Assembly (NCBI GenBank): GCA_963556695.1
Contig: CAUWAG010000003.1
Span: 4,340,001-4,404,000 of the forward strand
Source of the DNA: Anthostomella pinea
Lineage: Eukaryota; Ascomycota; Sordariomycetes; Xylariales; Xylariaceae
Length of the DNA: 64,000 bases
Direction of reading: 5' to 3'
Shown here: positions 35,246-45,875 of the stretch, in pieces
Layout of the letters: every line of letters starts with the position of its first letter
Numbering within the stretch: the first letter of the stretch is position 1
Program-made: the position numbers and the translations under genes
Notes under the pieces: model-generated
Told to the model about the DNA's origin: nothing
Seen by the model: the letters and a program-made list of their open reading frames with translations, nothing else
The model's database searches: none

Positions 35246-35833
35246 TAGTCAGATGTTAAGATTGTCCTCACCTTTTCCGAGAGGTTTGCGTCCAATTGTC
35301 CTCCTCCGACGCGTGTGTAGCCGGCGAGATCGGCTTTCGCGTTCGTTCTACGGCAGTCCGTTGGCACTCTTGCTACAGGTTGAGGATCTCTAAAAATGCC
35401 TGAGATGATCATCACAATTGGTTATTTCACATGAGAGATTCTTGCATGAACTGGTATGAGATTAACGGCGAGGCCGCCGTTGCCCAAATGCCTCGAAGCA
35501 GAAACTGGACTCCAGAGCCGGTTTTAGAACAGACGAAGCACTTCAACACCTGTTTATGCTATTCAGTACGTTTAAAATACTACACGTCTCTGTTAATGGC
35601 TTAATTCCACTTGTTTCCGCTTAATATGCTCGTTCGAACGACCTGGATCTACTACCACAATGAGCCAAACTTCGTCTACACCTGACACTGCCTACATACG
35701 CAGTCAATTTCAGATACTCTGTCATGTCACCTTACGAGTAGCAAAGGGACAAGGACACTGTTTCAACCAAGATACCGGAGGTCCCCCAAAAGGATTCGTA
35801 CTGTCCGCCTCCCCTATGGCCCCCATGGCCATC
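35246..35833. other. Intergenic
   Basis: About 590 bp between the TA-flanked MITE and the stop codon of the repeat-headed APH-fold protein. No gene seen. Confidence 0.45.
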
Positions 35834-38608
35834 TCAGGCTGCCCCATCTGGCCGGGTACTCCCGCTCTCCTTAAGCTGCTCAGACGACTCCTTCTGACCC
35901 ATACCGTCAGGGACGCCAGTCTTCTGAGCGCGCCCAAACGGCACCTCAGCCTGCTCCCCCAAACCCGCGCCTTGAACCGGCGGCAACATACTCCAAGGCC
36001 GCGGCCGCGCTGCTCCGCCGAGCTCCCCACTCTCCTCAACCGGCGTGCGCTCCTCAGACCTCCTCCGCCGCGGCGGCCGCTTAGACTCAGCCGCCGCCCG
36101 CAGAGCCGCATAGAACGAGCCAGGCGCGTTCTTGCCCTTGAACATCGACTGCCGCTTGCGGTCATTGCGGGACGACGCCGCCGCCACCGAGATGTCGCGA
36201 GGCGGGTTCGAGTCCTCTTCCGTGCCGGCGGCGCCCTCCTGGATCGAGGACAGGGAGCGCAGCGTCCTGGCGAGTGTCTCCTCGCGGGTTGCCGCGTCGC
36301 CGTCGTCGGCCCGACTGAGCTTTTCCTTGATGCTTTCCGAGAGCGAGTACGACGGCAGGCTGAGGGGCCGAAGACCCTTTGTCTGCATCGGGAACGTCTC
36401 GGGCGGTCCGGCTAACGGGTGCCTATGCCGCCCTCTTCGTAGCCCCAGGCGCGGGAGCTCGGTTCGGCCCTCCGAGTCGCCGTCGGACGAGTCTTCTCTG
36501 GCTCTGGCTCCGGCTCGCCTCCTGTCTGGTAGGTTGTTCAGCGGCGCCGGCTTACGGCCTAATCTGCTGGCCTCCAGTTCACGCGCCCGCTGCAACCGAT
36601 CCTTCCTCTCCTTCTCGTGCTCTTCGTTTTCTTCTTCGTCGTCGCTGGCAAAAACCCTCTCGGTCGATCTGCCCTCGTCGCGCAGCTTTTGGTACTCCTC
36701 GTCCTGCATGAGGGATTCCTCAATCGCCTTGCGATATCTTTGATCGGACGCCTTGATGTGGGCTGCTTCGTCGCTGACCACCCTGAAGGCGCCACGGCGC
36801 GGGGGTAACGTCATTTCCAGCTTCGACGCCGTGTCTTCGGGCCTTCGATGACGAGGTAGCGCATCATCGTCATCCTCGTCGTCGGTCGACTCGGGCAAGT
36901 ATGGCCCCTTGATGATCTCCGTCTTCTTCCATCGCTGACAGCGACCGCGCAGCATGTCGATGCGTGCTGGATCCGGCTCCATGTCCTCCACGGCTGTCCA
37001 CAGTGACCACCAGTCGAGTGCTGCCTGGTAGCCCTGCATGTGCTTGCTCAGCAGCGACTTCCACTGCTCGTCTTCCTTGCAGTAACAGAAGTGGACAGCC
37101 ACATTCTCCGCCCAGATGGAGAGGTATGCTGCGTTGTCAAAGCCCGTGATCGCAGAGACCTTGCCCTTGTGTATGAGTATGTTGCGGCAGGACAGGTCTC
37201 CATGCGTCAGCACATACGGCTTCGATCCCGGCACGTAGTCTTTGAGTACCTGTATGGTGTCGTCGTCGACCGCCTTCTGCCGGAGTCGCCCATCGATGGC
37301 CCGCCAGAAGTCATAGTCACCTCTGAAAGGCCCGAACCCTTCCCGACCCGTCCCAAAGAGATTGTCGTGGTTCCAGACCGCGCCGCCGTTCATGCTAGAG
37401 AACTTGTCCGACGTCAGCCCCCGCCACAGATCAACATAGCCGGCTACCTCTTGCGCGATATCCCCCCTTTCCTTCTCCGACAGTTGCCACCAGATGTCGT
37501 ACAGAGTCTTCCCCGGCACACGCTCGGATATGGTGATGACCTTCCCATGCTCTTTCCAGCCTGCTATGACATTCGGGACGGGCACTCGGGCCTGACCTTT
37601 TAGCAACTGCGTTGCGTCAGCCAGCGGTACACTCCTATCTTCCGGTTGATCGTCCGCCCTCTCGGCCATGATGTACTTGTCGCCAATATACCACGTGTGT
37701 GCCTCGCAGTCATTGTACGACAAGTTCAGACTGCTCTTGAAAGGGAGCGACTCTACTCCTTGGCAATACGGCGTTGTGCAAGCTAGACATATGTCTTGGA
37801 TATCCCCAATATCCACATAATCCTCGCCTACGAGCTGCTGCGTCTCTCTGGCTGGGCTTACGCGCTCCTGTCGCTCTGGGGCTGGGGGCTCTCTTGCTGG
37901 TTTCAGGCCTCGGCCCATGATCCAATCAATGACATCTTGGGAGCCCGGCAGGATCCTCCAAGCCATCACACCTTGATTGCGCCTCGCCGTCGGTGCGTTG
38001 CGAATCTCCTTCCCTGGGTCCTTGTCCTTTGCTGCTGTAGCCTCTGCGCGAACATCATCGGGCTCGGGAACCGGCGTGATGTGGAATGAGTTGGCCCAGT
38101 GCTTCAACGCAGCTCCTCCTTGTTCGTCGTCGCTCGTATCGCTTTCCGACGATGCCTCCTCGGTGTCGAACAGCTCCCCAAGTCCGGACATAGCAGGCGT
38201 CCCGCGCCGCGACACAACCCTGCTCGCCGCTTTCGGGTCCTCGTTGTATACGCGCTCAAGCCCAGACATGGCGGGCGTATTCCGCCGCGTTGTCATGCGG
38301 CTCGACGAAGCCTCGTCGGTGCCGAACAGGCCTTCGATCCCCGACAAAGCAGGCGTGCCTCGTCTCGAGCCGAGTCTGCTCGATGGCATGTTGCCCGCCT
38401 CAGATTGCTGCCCAATCCCGGCCATCGTCGGCGTCCCTCGCCTGGACACAAACCTGCTTGATGATGTCTCATACGCATCAATTAAGTGCTCAATTCCGGG
38501 CCCGACAGGTGTATTCCGTCGTGTCGTCGATCTGGTTGACGGCGCGCCCTCGGCGTCCAACAGGCGTTCAAGGCCGGACATGGCTGGTGTACCTCGTCTG
38601 GACGCCAT
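35834..38608 (-). CDS. APH-fold phosphotransferase-like protein with six N-terminal RR-x-TP repeats
   Basis: Single-exon protein of 924 aa. Residues 1-157 are six tandem units of 26 residues (about 27 for the first), each containing SRRGTP or TRRNTP and usually AMSGLE. The middle (about 270-600) has an aminoglycoside-phosphotransferase/choline-kinase-like fold: ITISERVPGKTLYDIWW (hinge region) and the catalytic loop THGDLSCRNILIHKGK near residue 469. The metal-binding step is ITGFDNAAY instead of the usual IDWE. The C-terminal third is charged and disordered, with many KRRR/EERR clusters. Such proteins are common and expanded in Pezizomycotina; the substrate is unknown. The altered metal motif may mean reduced kinase activity. 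No signal peptide or membrane segment. Confidence 0.8.
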   Translation of the reverse strand: MASRRGTPAMSGLERLLDAEGAPSTRSTTRRNTPVGPGIEHLIDAYETSSSRFVSRRGTPTMAGIGQQSEAGNMPSSRLGSRRGTPALSGIEGLFGTDEASSSRMTTRRNTPAMSGLERVYNEDPKAASRVVSRRGTPAMSGLGELFDTEEASSESDTSDDEQGGAALKHWANSFHITPVPEPDDVRAEATAAKDKDPGKEIRNAPTARRNQGVMAWRILPGSQDVIDWIMGRGLKPAREPPAPERQERVSPARETQQLVGEDYVDIGDIQDICLACTTPYCQGVESLPFKSSLNLSYNDCEAHTWYIGDKYIMAERADDQPEDRSVPLADATQLLKGQARVPVPNVIAGWKEHGKVITISERVPGKTLYDIWWQLSEKERGDIAQEVAGYVDLWRGLTSDKFSSMNGGAVWNHDNLFGTGREGFGPFRGDYDFWRAIDGRLRQKAVDDDTIQVLKDYVPGSKPYVLTHGDLSCRNILIHKGKVSAITGFDNAAYLSIWAENVAVHFCYCKEDEQWKSLLSKHMQGYQAALDWWSLWTAVEDMEPDPARIDMLRGRCQRWKKTEIIKGPYLPESTDDEDDDDALPRHRRPEDTASKLEMTLPPRRGAFRVVSDEAAHIKASDQRYRKAIEESLMQDEEYQKLRDEGRSTERVFASDDEEENEEHEKERKDRLQRARELEASRLGRKPAPLNNLPDRRRAGARAREDSSDGDSEGRTELPRLGLRRGRHRHPLAGPPETFPMQTKGLRPLSLPSYSLSESIKEKLSRADDGDAATREETLARTLRSLSSIQEGAAGTEEDSNPPRDISVAAASSRNDRKRQSMFKGKNAPGSFYAALRAAAESKRPPRRRRSEERTPVEESGELGGAARPRPWSMLPPVQGAGLGEQAEVPFGRAQKTGVPDGMGQKESSEQLKESGSTRPDGAA

Positions 38609-39416
38609 CTTGCCTCGAACTTACAGACCTAAACATGCATAGATCAGTATCGAAGTCAGCTTCCAAAGACATGGCAAGAATTTCTCATTTCAGATGTGGC
38701 GCCCATGCGACTGATTCTTGATGGTGGCGGTCTCGGTGCCTTTGTCTCATGCATTCCGAGTCGACGTCCACAACAAAGGACCGCCCTGCAAACGTGCGAC
38801 TGCGCGCACTGGCAAGAGTTTTGGGAATATCAATACAAGGGATCCTGCGCGTCGAGGAAAGCATGGAAATGGGATCACTTAGATTCTCTGCGCGAGTTGA
38901 CCTCTGCCGCATGGCCACCAAAACGGGGCCGTGACATTTCATCGACCTGAAGCTCGAAACGCGCCATTCAAGAACTATAGCTTTGACATATACCTGCATT
39001 ACTCATAGAAAGCAGCGGTCAATTCATTCGTGATGCATCGGGCCCACACAAGGAGCATGAGTGAAGGTAGTGTATTCATAGATACCATATTATGATTAAA
39101 GGCGATGTGAAGCGGGCGCGATGAATGTACATGTTGTGTGATACCTGCACCACGCTGTACTGCGCTGTAGATTTGCCGCCCCATCATCAAGCCGTCGGGC
39201 GCCGTACCCCTCGGTGGGTGAGTCTGGATACTCCACGCCGTTGTTTGGGTTTTGGCATGTGCCTATAAATGCGGAATGCCGTAACCATGCTGGTCAAATG
39301 CTCAAGTGTCTAAGTGCTGGCAAGCAATGCGGAAGGCTGCTTGTTAGCCAACGGAGGATAGTTGATTAAATCCAAGCGCCGCTCTTCACTCCCTACTGAA
39401 ACCCGGGTTGGGACGT
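38609..39416. other. Intergenic 0.8 kb
   Basis: Promoter side of the APH-fold gene and 3' side of the methyltransferase gene. No feature recognised. Confidence 0.45.
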
Positions 39417-40697
39417 TCATGCTGTTGGTGTTGGCTTTTCGGCGACGAAGCGGTACGTGGTGGTGATCAGCCGCATGTTGTCCATTTCCACAAAGGCTTG
39501 GCCGTCTAGGCACAGCCGGTCGAACAGAGTCTTGAAGTGCAGTGGCAGCGCGCGCACTTTGACCAGTCCATGTATGAGCCGCCTTATGGATCGGAAGTAG
39601 ATGTCGACCTTGTCAATGAGTGGCGCCTGCAGTCCATCGATGCTGGGAATGTCGGATCGTGTGACAGCAAAGCCGGCATCGACAAGAGCCTTCTCGAAGC
39701 TCGCCGGTGTCGGGGTCCCCACAGCGCCGATTAGAGGCTTGACGCGGCGCATCAGGCCGGCGTGCTTTGGGTCGTCGGGGTTATAGGCCGGCAAGCTGAC
39801 CCAGTCTAGCAAGAGGAATTTGGCGCCAGGCTTGAGCACCCGGTAAATCTCCTTGAAGAGCGCGGATGGGTCTTTGCAGAGACTGAGTGCCTGGATCTCG
39901 TAGAATGCATCGAAGGATGCGTCGGCGAACGGCAGCGGCAGATCGTTTTGATCGTGCACTACGAATTCGTTGCGGAACCCGCACTCCTGGTTGAATTCTC
40001 TGGCCTGAGCTACTTGGTTCTCGTCGATGTTGAGACCAGTGACTTCAACACCGCTGAAGCTCGTCATGTGCGCGGCGACTCGGCCGCGTCCGCACCCGAG
40101 ATCCAGAACCTTCATGCCCGGCTTCAAGCCGACCTCGGCGGCAATGGACTCCTCGTTGAGCAGCTGGTTGTCAAGCACCGACGCCTTTTTGTCCATCAGG
40201 GGCGGGATGTACATCTTCTCCACATCGCCGAGACTGCAGAGGTGGTTGATGACTGAGTAGTAAGCCTTGAGGCTATCACCGACCCGTTGCTGGTAGTTGG
40301 GACCGAAGGCGGCTATCATCTCATCCTGGTCTGCCCAGTCCAGATTGTAGATCTCGTACGACGCCATGTAGTCGTCGACTTCCTTGGGCGTGAGGTCATG
40401 GATGTGCTTGAAGGCCTTGATGAAGGTCTTCCACCGTTTGGGTGACACAGAACGGTCCACCTCCTGACGGCCATGGTCGCGTTTGCTGGACTTGGCCGAC
40501 AGACTTGAGCTCTGGAGAGGGGGCGAGCTCAGCTGCACCGGTACCTTTTCAACACTGGCGTCGCTGGTACGCGAGCTGTCGCTGCTGTCATGGTGGCCAG
40601 GCAGGGCGGAGTTCCCGGTGCAGGTGCCGGTGCCGGTGTCGATAGCAGGAGCGACAGTGGCGTGTGTGTTTGGGGGGTGGGACACGGCTGCAGCCAT
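39417..40697 (-). CDS. Erg6/SMT-like SAM-dependent methyltransferase
   Basis: Single-exon protein of 426 aa. A Ser/Thr-rich N-tail (1-75) precedes a class I methyltransferase: SAM motif I VLDLGCGRGRVAAHM, then GVEVTGLNIDENQVAQA, LPFADASFDAFYEIQALSL and a post-core LKPGAKFLLLDWV. The C-terminus fits the sterol-methyltransferase C-terminal domain. It lacks the usual Erg6 tract between the YY-x-L start and motif I (here YYSVINHLCSLGDVEKMYI), so it is a paralogue rather than ERG6 itself. Substrate (sterol, sphingolipid or secondary metabolite) cannot be told. No membrane helix. Confidence 0.82.
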   Translation of the reverse strand: MAAAVSHPPNTHATVAPAIDTGTGTCTGNSALPGHHDSSDSSRTSDASVEKVPVQLSSPPLQSSSLSAKSSKRDHGRQEVDRSVSPKRWKTFIKAFKHIHDLTPKEVDDYMASYEIYNLDWADQDEMIAAFGPNYQQRVGDSLKAYYSVINHLCSLGDVEKMYIPPLMDKKASVLDNQLLNEESIAAEVGLKPGMKVLDLGCGRGRVAAHMTSFSGVEVTGLNIDENQVAQAREFNQECGFRNEFVVHDQNDLPLPFADASFDAFYEIQALSLCKDPSALFKEIYRVLKPGAKFLLLDWVSLPAYNPDDPKHAGLMRRVKPLIGAVGTPTPASFEKALVDAGFAVTRSDIPSIDGLQAPLIDKVDIYFRSIRRLIHGLVKVRALPLHFKTLFDRLCLDGQAFVEMDNMRLITTTYRFVAEKPTPTA

Positions 40698-42578
40698 TGA
40701 GTGGTTGTGTTACCTGGTCAGGTGTGTGATGGGTAACGTTGTGATCTGTAGGTCTGGAGATCTGGAGATGTGAGACGTGCCGTGGGCTGGAAGGATGGAT
40801 GGATGAAGGGCTGAATGACTATGGAGGGACTGATGTTCGGATGTATGTGGTGGCTGCTCGCGACGACTGTTGGACGATGTGATTATGTGCGGTTGACGAA
40901 CGGGTACTGGTACTGGTACGGGTGCTGCCCTGTGCCTGCTGACGGGACCTTGGTATTGTTTGTCACGAGCAGACTGGTAGGTGGTAGGTGGTAGGCGGTA
41001 GGTGGTAGGGGAAGTTCACTCTCTTCTAGAAAGGTCCAATGGCTGGAAGAAGACGGAAAGGCGGAAAGGTCAGTCAGTGGTCGGTCAGTCAGAACTTTGT
41101 CGCGTTTGATTTGGCGAGGTCGGTGCTTCCCAAGTCGTCAGTCTTCGCTGGCATTTGATTGATGCAAGGACCGAGGACCGGACGGGAAGGGTTGCGGCGG
41201 AGTGGGATGCGAAATTGTAGGAAATTGTATGATGTGAGATTCCGGAGAATCCGAGGCAGGACCTGGGATTGACCTCTAGGTTCTGGACATGGACATGGAC
41301 ATGCCAGGTGGACATGGACTCCTCCCAGAGTAATAATAACTTAAGGTACGGTGATGATGGGCTCCAGTTAATCAGTTAATCACACGATCACACGCCTTCT
41401 CTCCTGGCCTCATCTCGCGCTTACCAATAAATCAACACCTTCAGGCGTGGATGGGGCTAGGCAGCCCTTGCCTCTCCGTTGACTCACCTCACCCGCTGGT
41501 GGCATGTTCCCGCGCCTTCCTTCCCTCGCCCGCATCGCTCGGGGGAGTTGGTACCTTCAATCATCACATTATTCGCGGCTTGGGGCGGTTGGAAACATTC
41601 ATTCGCAGGCGCCTGTCACTTGTCACTATGTCACTCTGTCTTGATTACTTAATTAACTGTGGACTTATTGGCTGTCCGGTGTCGTCTCACTGCATGCAGG
41701 CGTGTGTGTGACATGTAGGTAGGTAGGTATCCAGTTATTATTCAGCGGTGTGTCCCATGGCGACTCCGCTCTTTCAAAGTTGTCTCGGACCTTCGGGCAA
41801 AGCTGTGAAAACCCGGGTGAAAACCCGGCTAGCTCCGTGGCATGTAAAGTTGGCTTCGTACAGCACGGCGCAAGCTTGTTAGAGATTGTTAAAGCCAAGG
41901 TATGCTCCATACAATACTTTGAAGGAGAGGGTAGAAGGGTGACATCACAACCCGGCAGCTCCGTCATCCAGGGACCAGAAGCAGTGGCTGCATCCGCCTG
42001 TCTACCTCCGTCGGGTACCGAGCCGAGCGTTCGCTGTTTCGCGGTTTCGCGGTTCCGTCGAGACTCAAGTCTCACTTCCCGCTATCCGCCTCCCTGGGCC
42101 ACGGCTACTAGATCACGGTCGGCTTTGACGTAAGACCCCGAAAGACGCCTCACGCACTCCGATGACCAGCCTCAACACCTGCCCTTCGACCGGCGGTTGT
42201 AGTCGACTGGTCGTGGTGGCTTGAACCACGAGTCCTGCCATTCTGGCCCACGGATCCGGGGCCGGATCCGTCACTAGGGACGACTAAACGCCCAGTTCGC
42301 GATCCAATCAGAATCGATTCAACAACCTCTTTAGGTATGCGGCTCTTGTCCGGGGTTCAGATGTCAAATTAAGCTTTGCCTTGCATTGCCACAGCTTGGT
42401 GCCGGCACCTGGACGCGGCTGCTCTGGGCTGTGCTCTGGTCCCCTGTGTAGACGAGTCGGGTACCTGGCATACAAGCCGTGGAACCTGCATAGATCTTCC
42501 GTCTCCTGGTCGTCTCCTGGCTGCTCAGCCAGTGGTAACGGGTCACGCGGACCGAGGGAGGTAATGTATTCCAAATAG
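40698..42578. other. Intergenic
   Basis: Upstream of the methyltransferase gene. Has a ggtaggtggtagg-type short tandem repeat at about 40977-41010 and a near-palindrome acggatccgg/ccggatccgt near 42250. No gene recognised. Confidence 0.45.
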
Positions 42579-42600
42579 CCCCCCCCCCCCCCCCCCCCCC
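42579..42600. repeat. Poly-C tract, 22 bases
   Basis: Uninterrupted run of 22 C, followed by TTCCCCC. G/C homopolymers of this length are rare and prone to length error in sequencing. On the other strand it is a G tract able to form a G-quadruplex-like structure. Confidence 0.9.
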
Positions 42601-42686
42601 TTCCCCCACCCCAGCCCAGCATTGGCCATCCTGGGATCGACCTTAGCACCTACCAGAGTAACAGCAGGACCTTTGGTCTCTGCCTG

Positions 42687-42692
42687 TATAAA
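42687..42692 (+). promoter_or_regulatory. TATA box upstream of a short frame
   Basis: TATAAA followed by TA, 66 bp before the ATG at 42753. It is the only hint that the short frame there could be transcribed. Confidence 0.3.
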
Positions 42693-42752
42693 TACACCAG
42701 ACATCTCGATATTGCTCCCCTTGCTTGGGTTCAGCTATACGTCTATACATAG

Positions 42753-42932
42753 ATGGTGGCCCCAAATGGCACAGCGAATCCTGACAACGTCGTACAGGCC
42801 ACCGATGACATACTCGGGGTCAGGTACATCTCTATTCTGTTGTTCCTCCTGGTTTTCTTACGATACTCCTTGGAGCATTGGTCTTTCCAATGGCGGCCCT
42901 TCATTGGCTCAAGTGATACCCTTTATGGTTGA
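42753..42932 (+). CDS. Possible 59-aa membrane peptide (uncertain)
   Basis: Short frame MVAPNGTANPDNVVQATDDI, then a membrane-like helix YISILLFLLVFLRYSL and EHWSFQWRPF. The layout resembles the start of Cps1-type glycosyltransferases (acidic lead, then helix with LRY), but nothing of the catalytic part follows. It could be a relic of such a gene, a true small protein, or chance. Confidence 0.2.
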   Translation: MVAPNGTANPDNVVQATDDILGVRYISILLFLLVFLRYSLEHWSFQWRPFIGSSDTLYG

Positions 42933-44126
42933 GTAAGCATCGCGAGATCTGGTCCAGGAACAGCCGATGATCATGATCACATCCTTGCATCTTGTATCTA
43001 TCGGATGATTCCCGCCTCACTCTGGAAGAAGTAAGCCTTTTCATCCATTCGCCCTATGTGCCGGTCAAGGCACCCTCGATGCGCGATTACCAGGGGTAAC
43101 TTTTGGGTTTGCTCCCGCCTTCTGTACTCCTTAGCTGCAAACGTACACCACTATTCACTCGATATTTATTGACGAACTTCACTCTTGTCAGTCCCGTATG
43201 AAACCTTACATCCCTTGACTTCACCACCCAGAACCCCCGGGCTCAAAGCCTTTGACCTGAACAAGCAATTTTCCATCGAAGACGTCGCTTGAGAATGTCA
43301 CACCGGCTCCGAACGAGCTTTCTTAGCAGCTCGATGAACATATCATCAGTGGTTATTTTTGCTCATGTCAAGGTATAGACGAGCCATCCGCCAGTCCGTC
43401 AAAGCCCACTTATTAAGCCCGCATTGGAACGGAGCGAGGTCAATAGGCTTGCCAGATGCTACCATATATCCTGGTTACCCAAAGCCAGCTTCTTGGATGG
43501 CACAACTACAGGAAGTCTACACCAGCCACCAGCCACCAGCCACCAGCTGACACTCAAGTTTACCATCTTGGGACCCGTGTAAGACATACATTTTTTCTCA
43601 AATCAGCCCGTCGTTACCGCCCTAAGCTGGCAGATGTAACTTCACTGATTGTAGCGTCAGGTCCCGCGAATACCGATTGGATATCCTCTCACCTACCTGT
43701 TCGCTTGGGCTGCTCCGGATCTGCACGAGCAAGCTACCTCCGTGGAGATGGACAGACGGTTCTGTGTACTATCACACCGATCTGATGTAAACGACGTTGT
43801 AGGTCTAGATACTCCATAATTGGGATGTATGAAGAGCTGATATCTTTAGGCTATACCCATCAGTACACCGCTCATGATGGAGGAGTATAGGGTACTAGAA
43901 TGTAAGGAGCGACTAGTTTATGTGTTTATATTAACAACTGACACATTAAAAGGTGCGCAGGGGCATGAGATCCGAATATCTCCACCCCAGATCGCAGAAT
44001 AAGGTTCCATGTACATGTAGACCGATCACCTTGACCCGAAGTCCATTTCCCCAATCCTTCTTTGGCATGTTCACGTGAAACCCAGACTGATACCCAGGCC
44101 GTCTCCCATCATGGCTGTTCTAGCAT
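42933..44126. other. Intergenic
   Basis: No gene recognised. A short ccaccag repeat occurs near 43525. Confidence 0.45.
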
Positions 44127-45875
44127 TTAGTACAGAGCCAGGAGGAAAGTGCCGAAGAGCGCAAGGGCTCCAGTAGCACCTGATCGGCCAACGACGGCAG
44201 CACCGGCAGTGACGACGCTGGTGGTGGCGGGGGCCGACGAAGTGGCGGCTGCGGCCGAGGACTCAGCAGTCGTCGGGTAGGCAGAGGTCGACAGGGTGGG
44301 AACAGTGATGACTGTCCCCGACGCAGAGGGGCTGGACGCCGGGTAAGAGACGGGGCCCGACTCAGTGGGGAGGGTAGCGACGGTGCCTGAGACTGAGGGG
44401 ACAGTTACGGGGTAGGTGGCGGGCGCCGACTCGGTGGGAAGAGTAGCGACGGTACCTGAGGACGACGGGACAGTCACAGGGTAAGTGACGGACGCTGACT
44501 CAGTGGGGATAGTCTCGGTGGGGAGAGTGACGACAGTGTCCGAGACCGAAGGCGAGGTGGCCGCGGTGGTGGGGTAAACTTCCGAGGTGGTCGTTGGGGA
44601 TTCACCTGTCTCAGTGGTGGTAGGGTACTCGCCGCCCTCAGTCGTGGTCGGGTATTCACCTCCCTCCGTGGTGGTGGGATATTCGACACCTCCGGTCGCG
44701 CTCGGGTAGACCTTGGTGGAGACTTCAGAAATTGGGCAGGTGGTCACGTATTCCGTGGTCACAGTGGTAACATACGGCTGTTCGGGTTTGCCGGGGCAGT
44801 CTGTCACCTCTGGGGCGCAAGACGTGATGGTCGAGACGATGGTGCTGGTCACACTGGAGGTGGTGTAGCCAGTCGGGTACTCGCCTCCCTGAGTGGTAGT
44901 TGGGTACTGGCCGACCTCAGTGGTGGTTGGGTACTCGCCGCCCGCAGTGGTGGTCGGGGTCACTTCGGAAACGGGGCAAGTCGTCACGTATTCCGTGGTC
45001 ACAGTGGTAACGTACGGCTGCTCAGGGTTTCCGGGGCAGGCCGTCACTTCCGGAGCGCAAGAAGTGATGGTCGAGACGATGGTGCTAGTTACACTGGAGG
45101 TGGTGTAACCAGTCGGGTACTGGCCACCCTGGGTGGTGGTAGGGTTCACTTCGGAAACTGGGCAGGTGGTGAGGTATTCCGTGATCACAGTGGTAACGTA
45201 CGGTTGCTCAGGGTTTCCGGGGCAGTCCGTCACTTCCGGTGCGCAAGAGGTAATCGTTGACACAATGGTGCTAGTCACGCTGGAGGTGGTGTAACCGGTT
45301 GGGTACTCGTCACCCTTAGTGGTGGTAGGGGAGACAGCTGTAGTAGTGTTGCCCGAGGGGTAAGGCGGCTGAGTGGCACTGTACTCATCAGAGCTCGTTG
45401 GGTAGGCAGGCGAGCTTGCAGAGACAGTAGGGTAGACTCCTGTAGTTCCGTTGCCAGGCGATGGCACCGTGGGGTAGGCGGCTGATGAGCTCTCGCTCAC
45501 AGTCGGGTAGACCGAGGTGGCAGGGTAGGTGGCAGGGTAGGACTCAGTCTCCTCAGGGGGGCAGTCGTCCTCCTCGGAGCTGGTAGAGCTGACGGGATAG
45601 CTCGACGTGATGGGATACACAGAGGCCGAAGTGCTGATAGAAGGGTAAACACTGGTGGCTGGGTACGTCTCCTCATCAGTGCACTCACACTCCTCCTCAG
45701 TGCTGGTCGAGGTGGTGGTCGAGTAGGTCGAGGAGCTCTCCGTCACAGCCGGGTAGGAGGTAACGGCGTAGGAGGAGCTCTTGTCTTCCTCGGGGTATGT
45801 CGGGTGTTGTGGAGTGGCGCTTACAGCAGCCATCAGCAGGGCACTGGCGCGAGCGTACTTGATTAGAAGGACCAT
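44127..45875 (-). CDS. GPI-anchored Ser/Thr-rich cell wall protein with tandem repeats
   Basis: Single-exon protein of 582 aa with a secretion signal at residues 1-21 (MVLLIKYARASALLMAAVSA) and a hydrophobic GPI-type tail (ATGALALFGTFLLALY). The body is mostly Ser, Thr, Tyr-Pro and Val and is expected to be heavily O-mannosylated. Three copies of a roughly 62-residue unit lie at about 45310-44710, each with TSSVTSTIVSTITSCAPEVT, a DCPG or ACPG motif, EQPYVTTV and TTCPVSE; the cysteines are conserved. Shorter EYPTTTEGG units and VTVPSxSGTVATLPTES units follow. Similar repeats occur in Neurospora CCG-6-like wall proteins. It would be covalently bound in the wall; no enzyme motif. Confidence 0.85.
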   Translation of the reverse strand: MVLLIKYARASALLMAAVSATPQHPTYPEEDKSSSYAVTSYPAVTESSSTYSTTTSTSTEEECECTDEETYPATSVYPSISTSASVYPITSSYPVSSTSSEEDDCPPEETESYPATYPATSVYPTVSESSSAAYPTVPSPGNGTTGVYPTVSASSPAYPTSSDEYSATQPPYPSGNTTTAVSPTTTKGDEYPTGYTTSSVTSTIVSTITSCAPEVTDCPGNPEQPYVTTVITEYLTTCPVSEVNPTTTQGGQYPTGYTTSSVTSTIVSTITSCAPEVTACPGNPEQPYVTTVTTEYVTTCPVSEVTPTTTAGGEYPTTTEVGQYPTTTQGGEYPTGYTTSSVTSTIVSTITSCAPEVTDCPGKPEQPYVTTVTTEYVTTCPISEVSTKVYPSATGGVEYPTTTEGGEYPTTTEGGEYPTTTETGESPTTTSEVYPTTAATSPSVSDTVVTLPTETIPTESASVTYPVTVPSSSGTVATLPTESAPATYPVTVPSVSGTVATLPTESGPVSYPASSPSASGTVITVPTLSTSAYPTTAESSAAAATSSAPATTSVVTAGAAVVGRSGATGALALFGTFLLALY

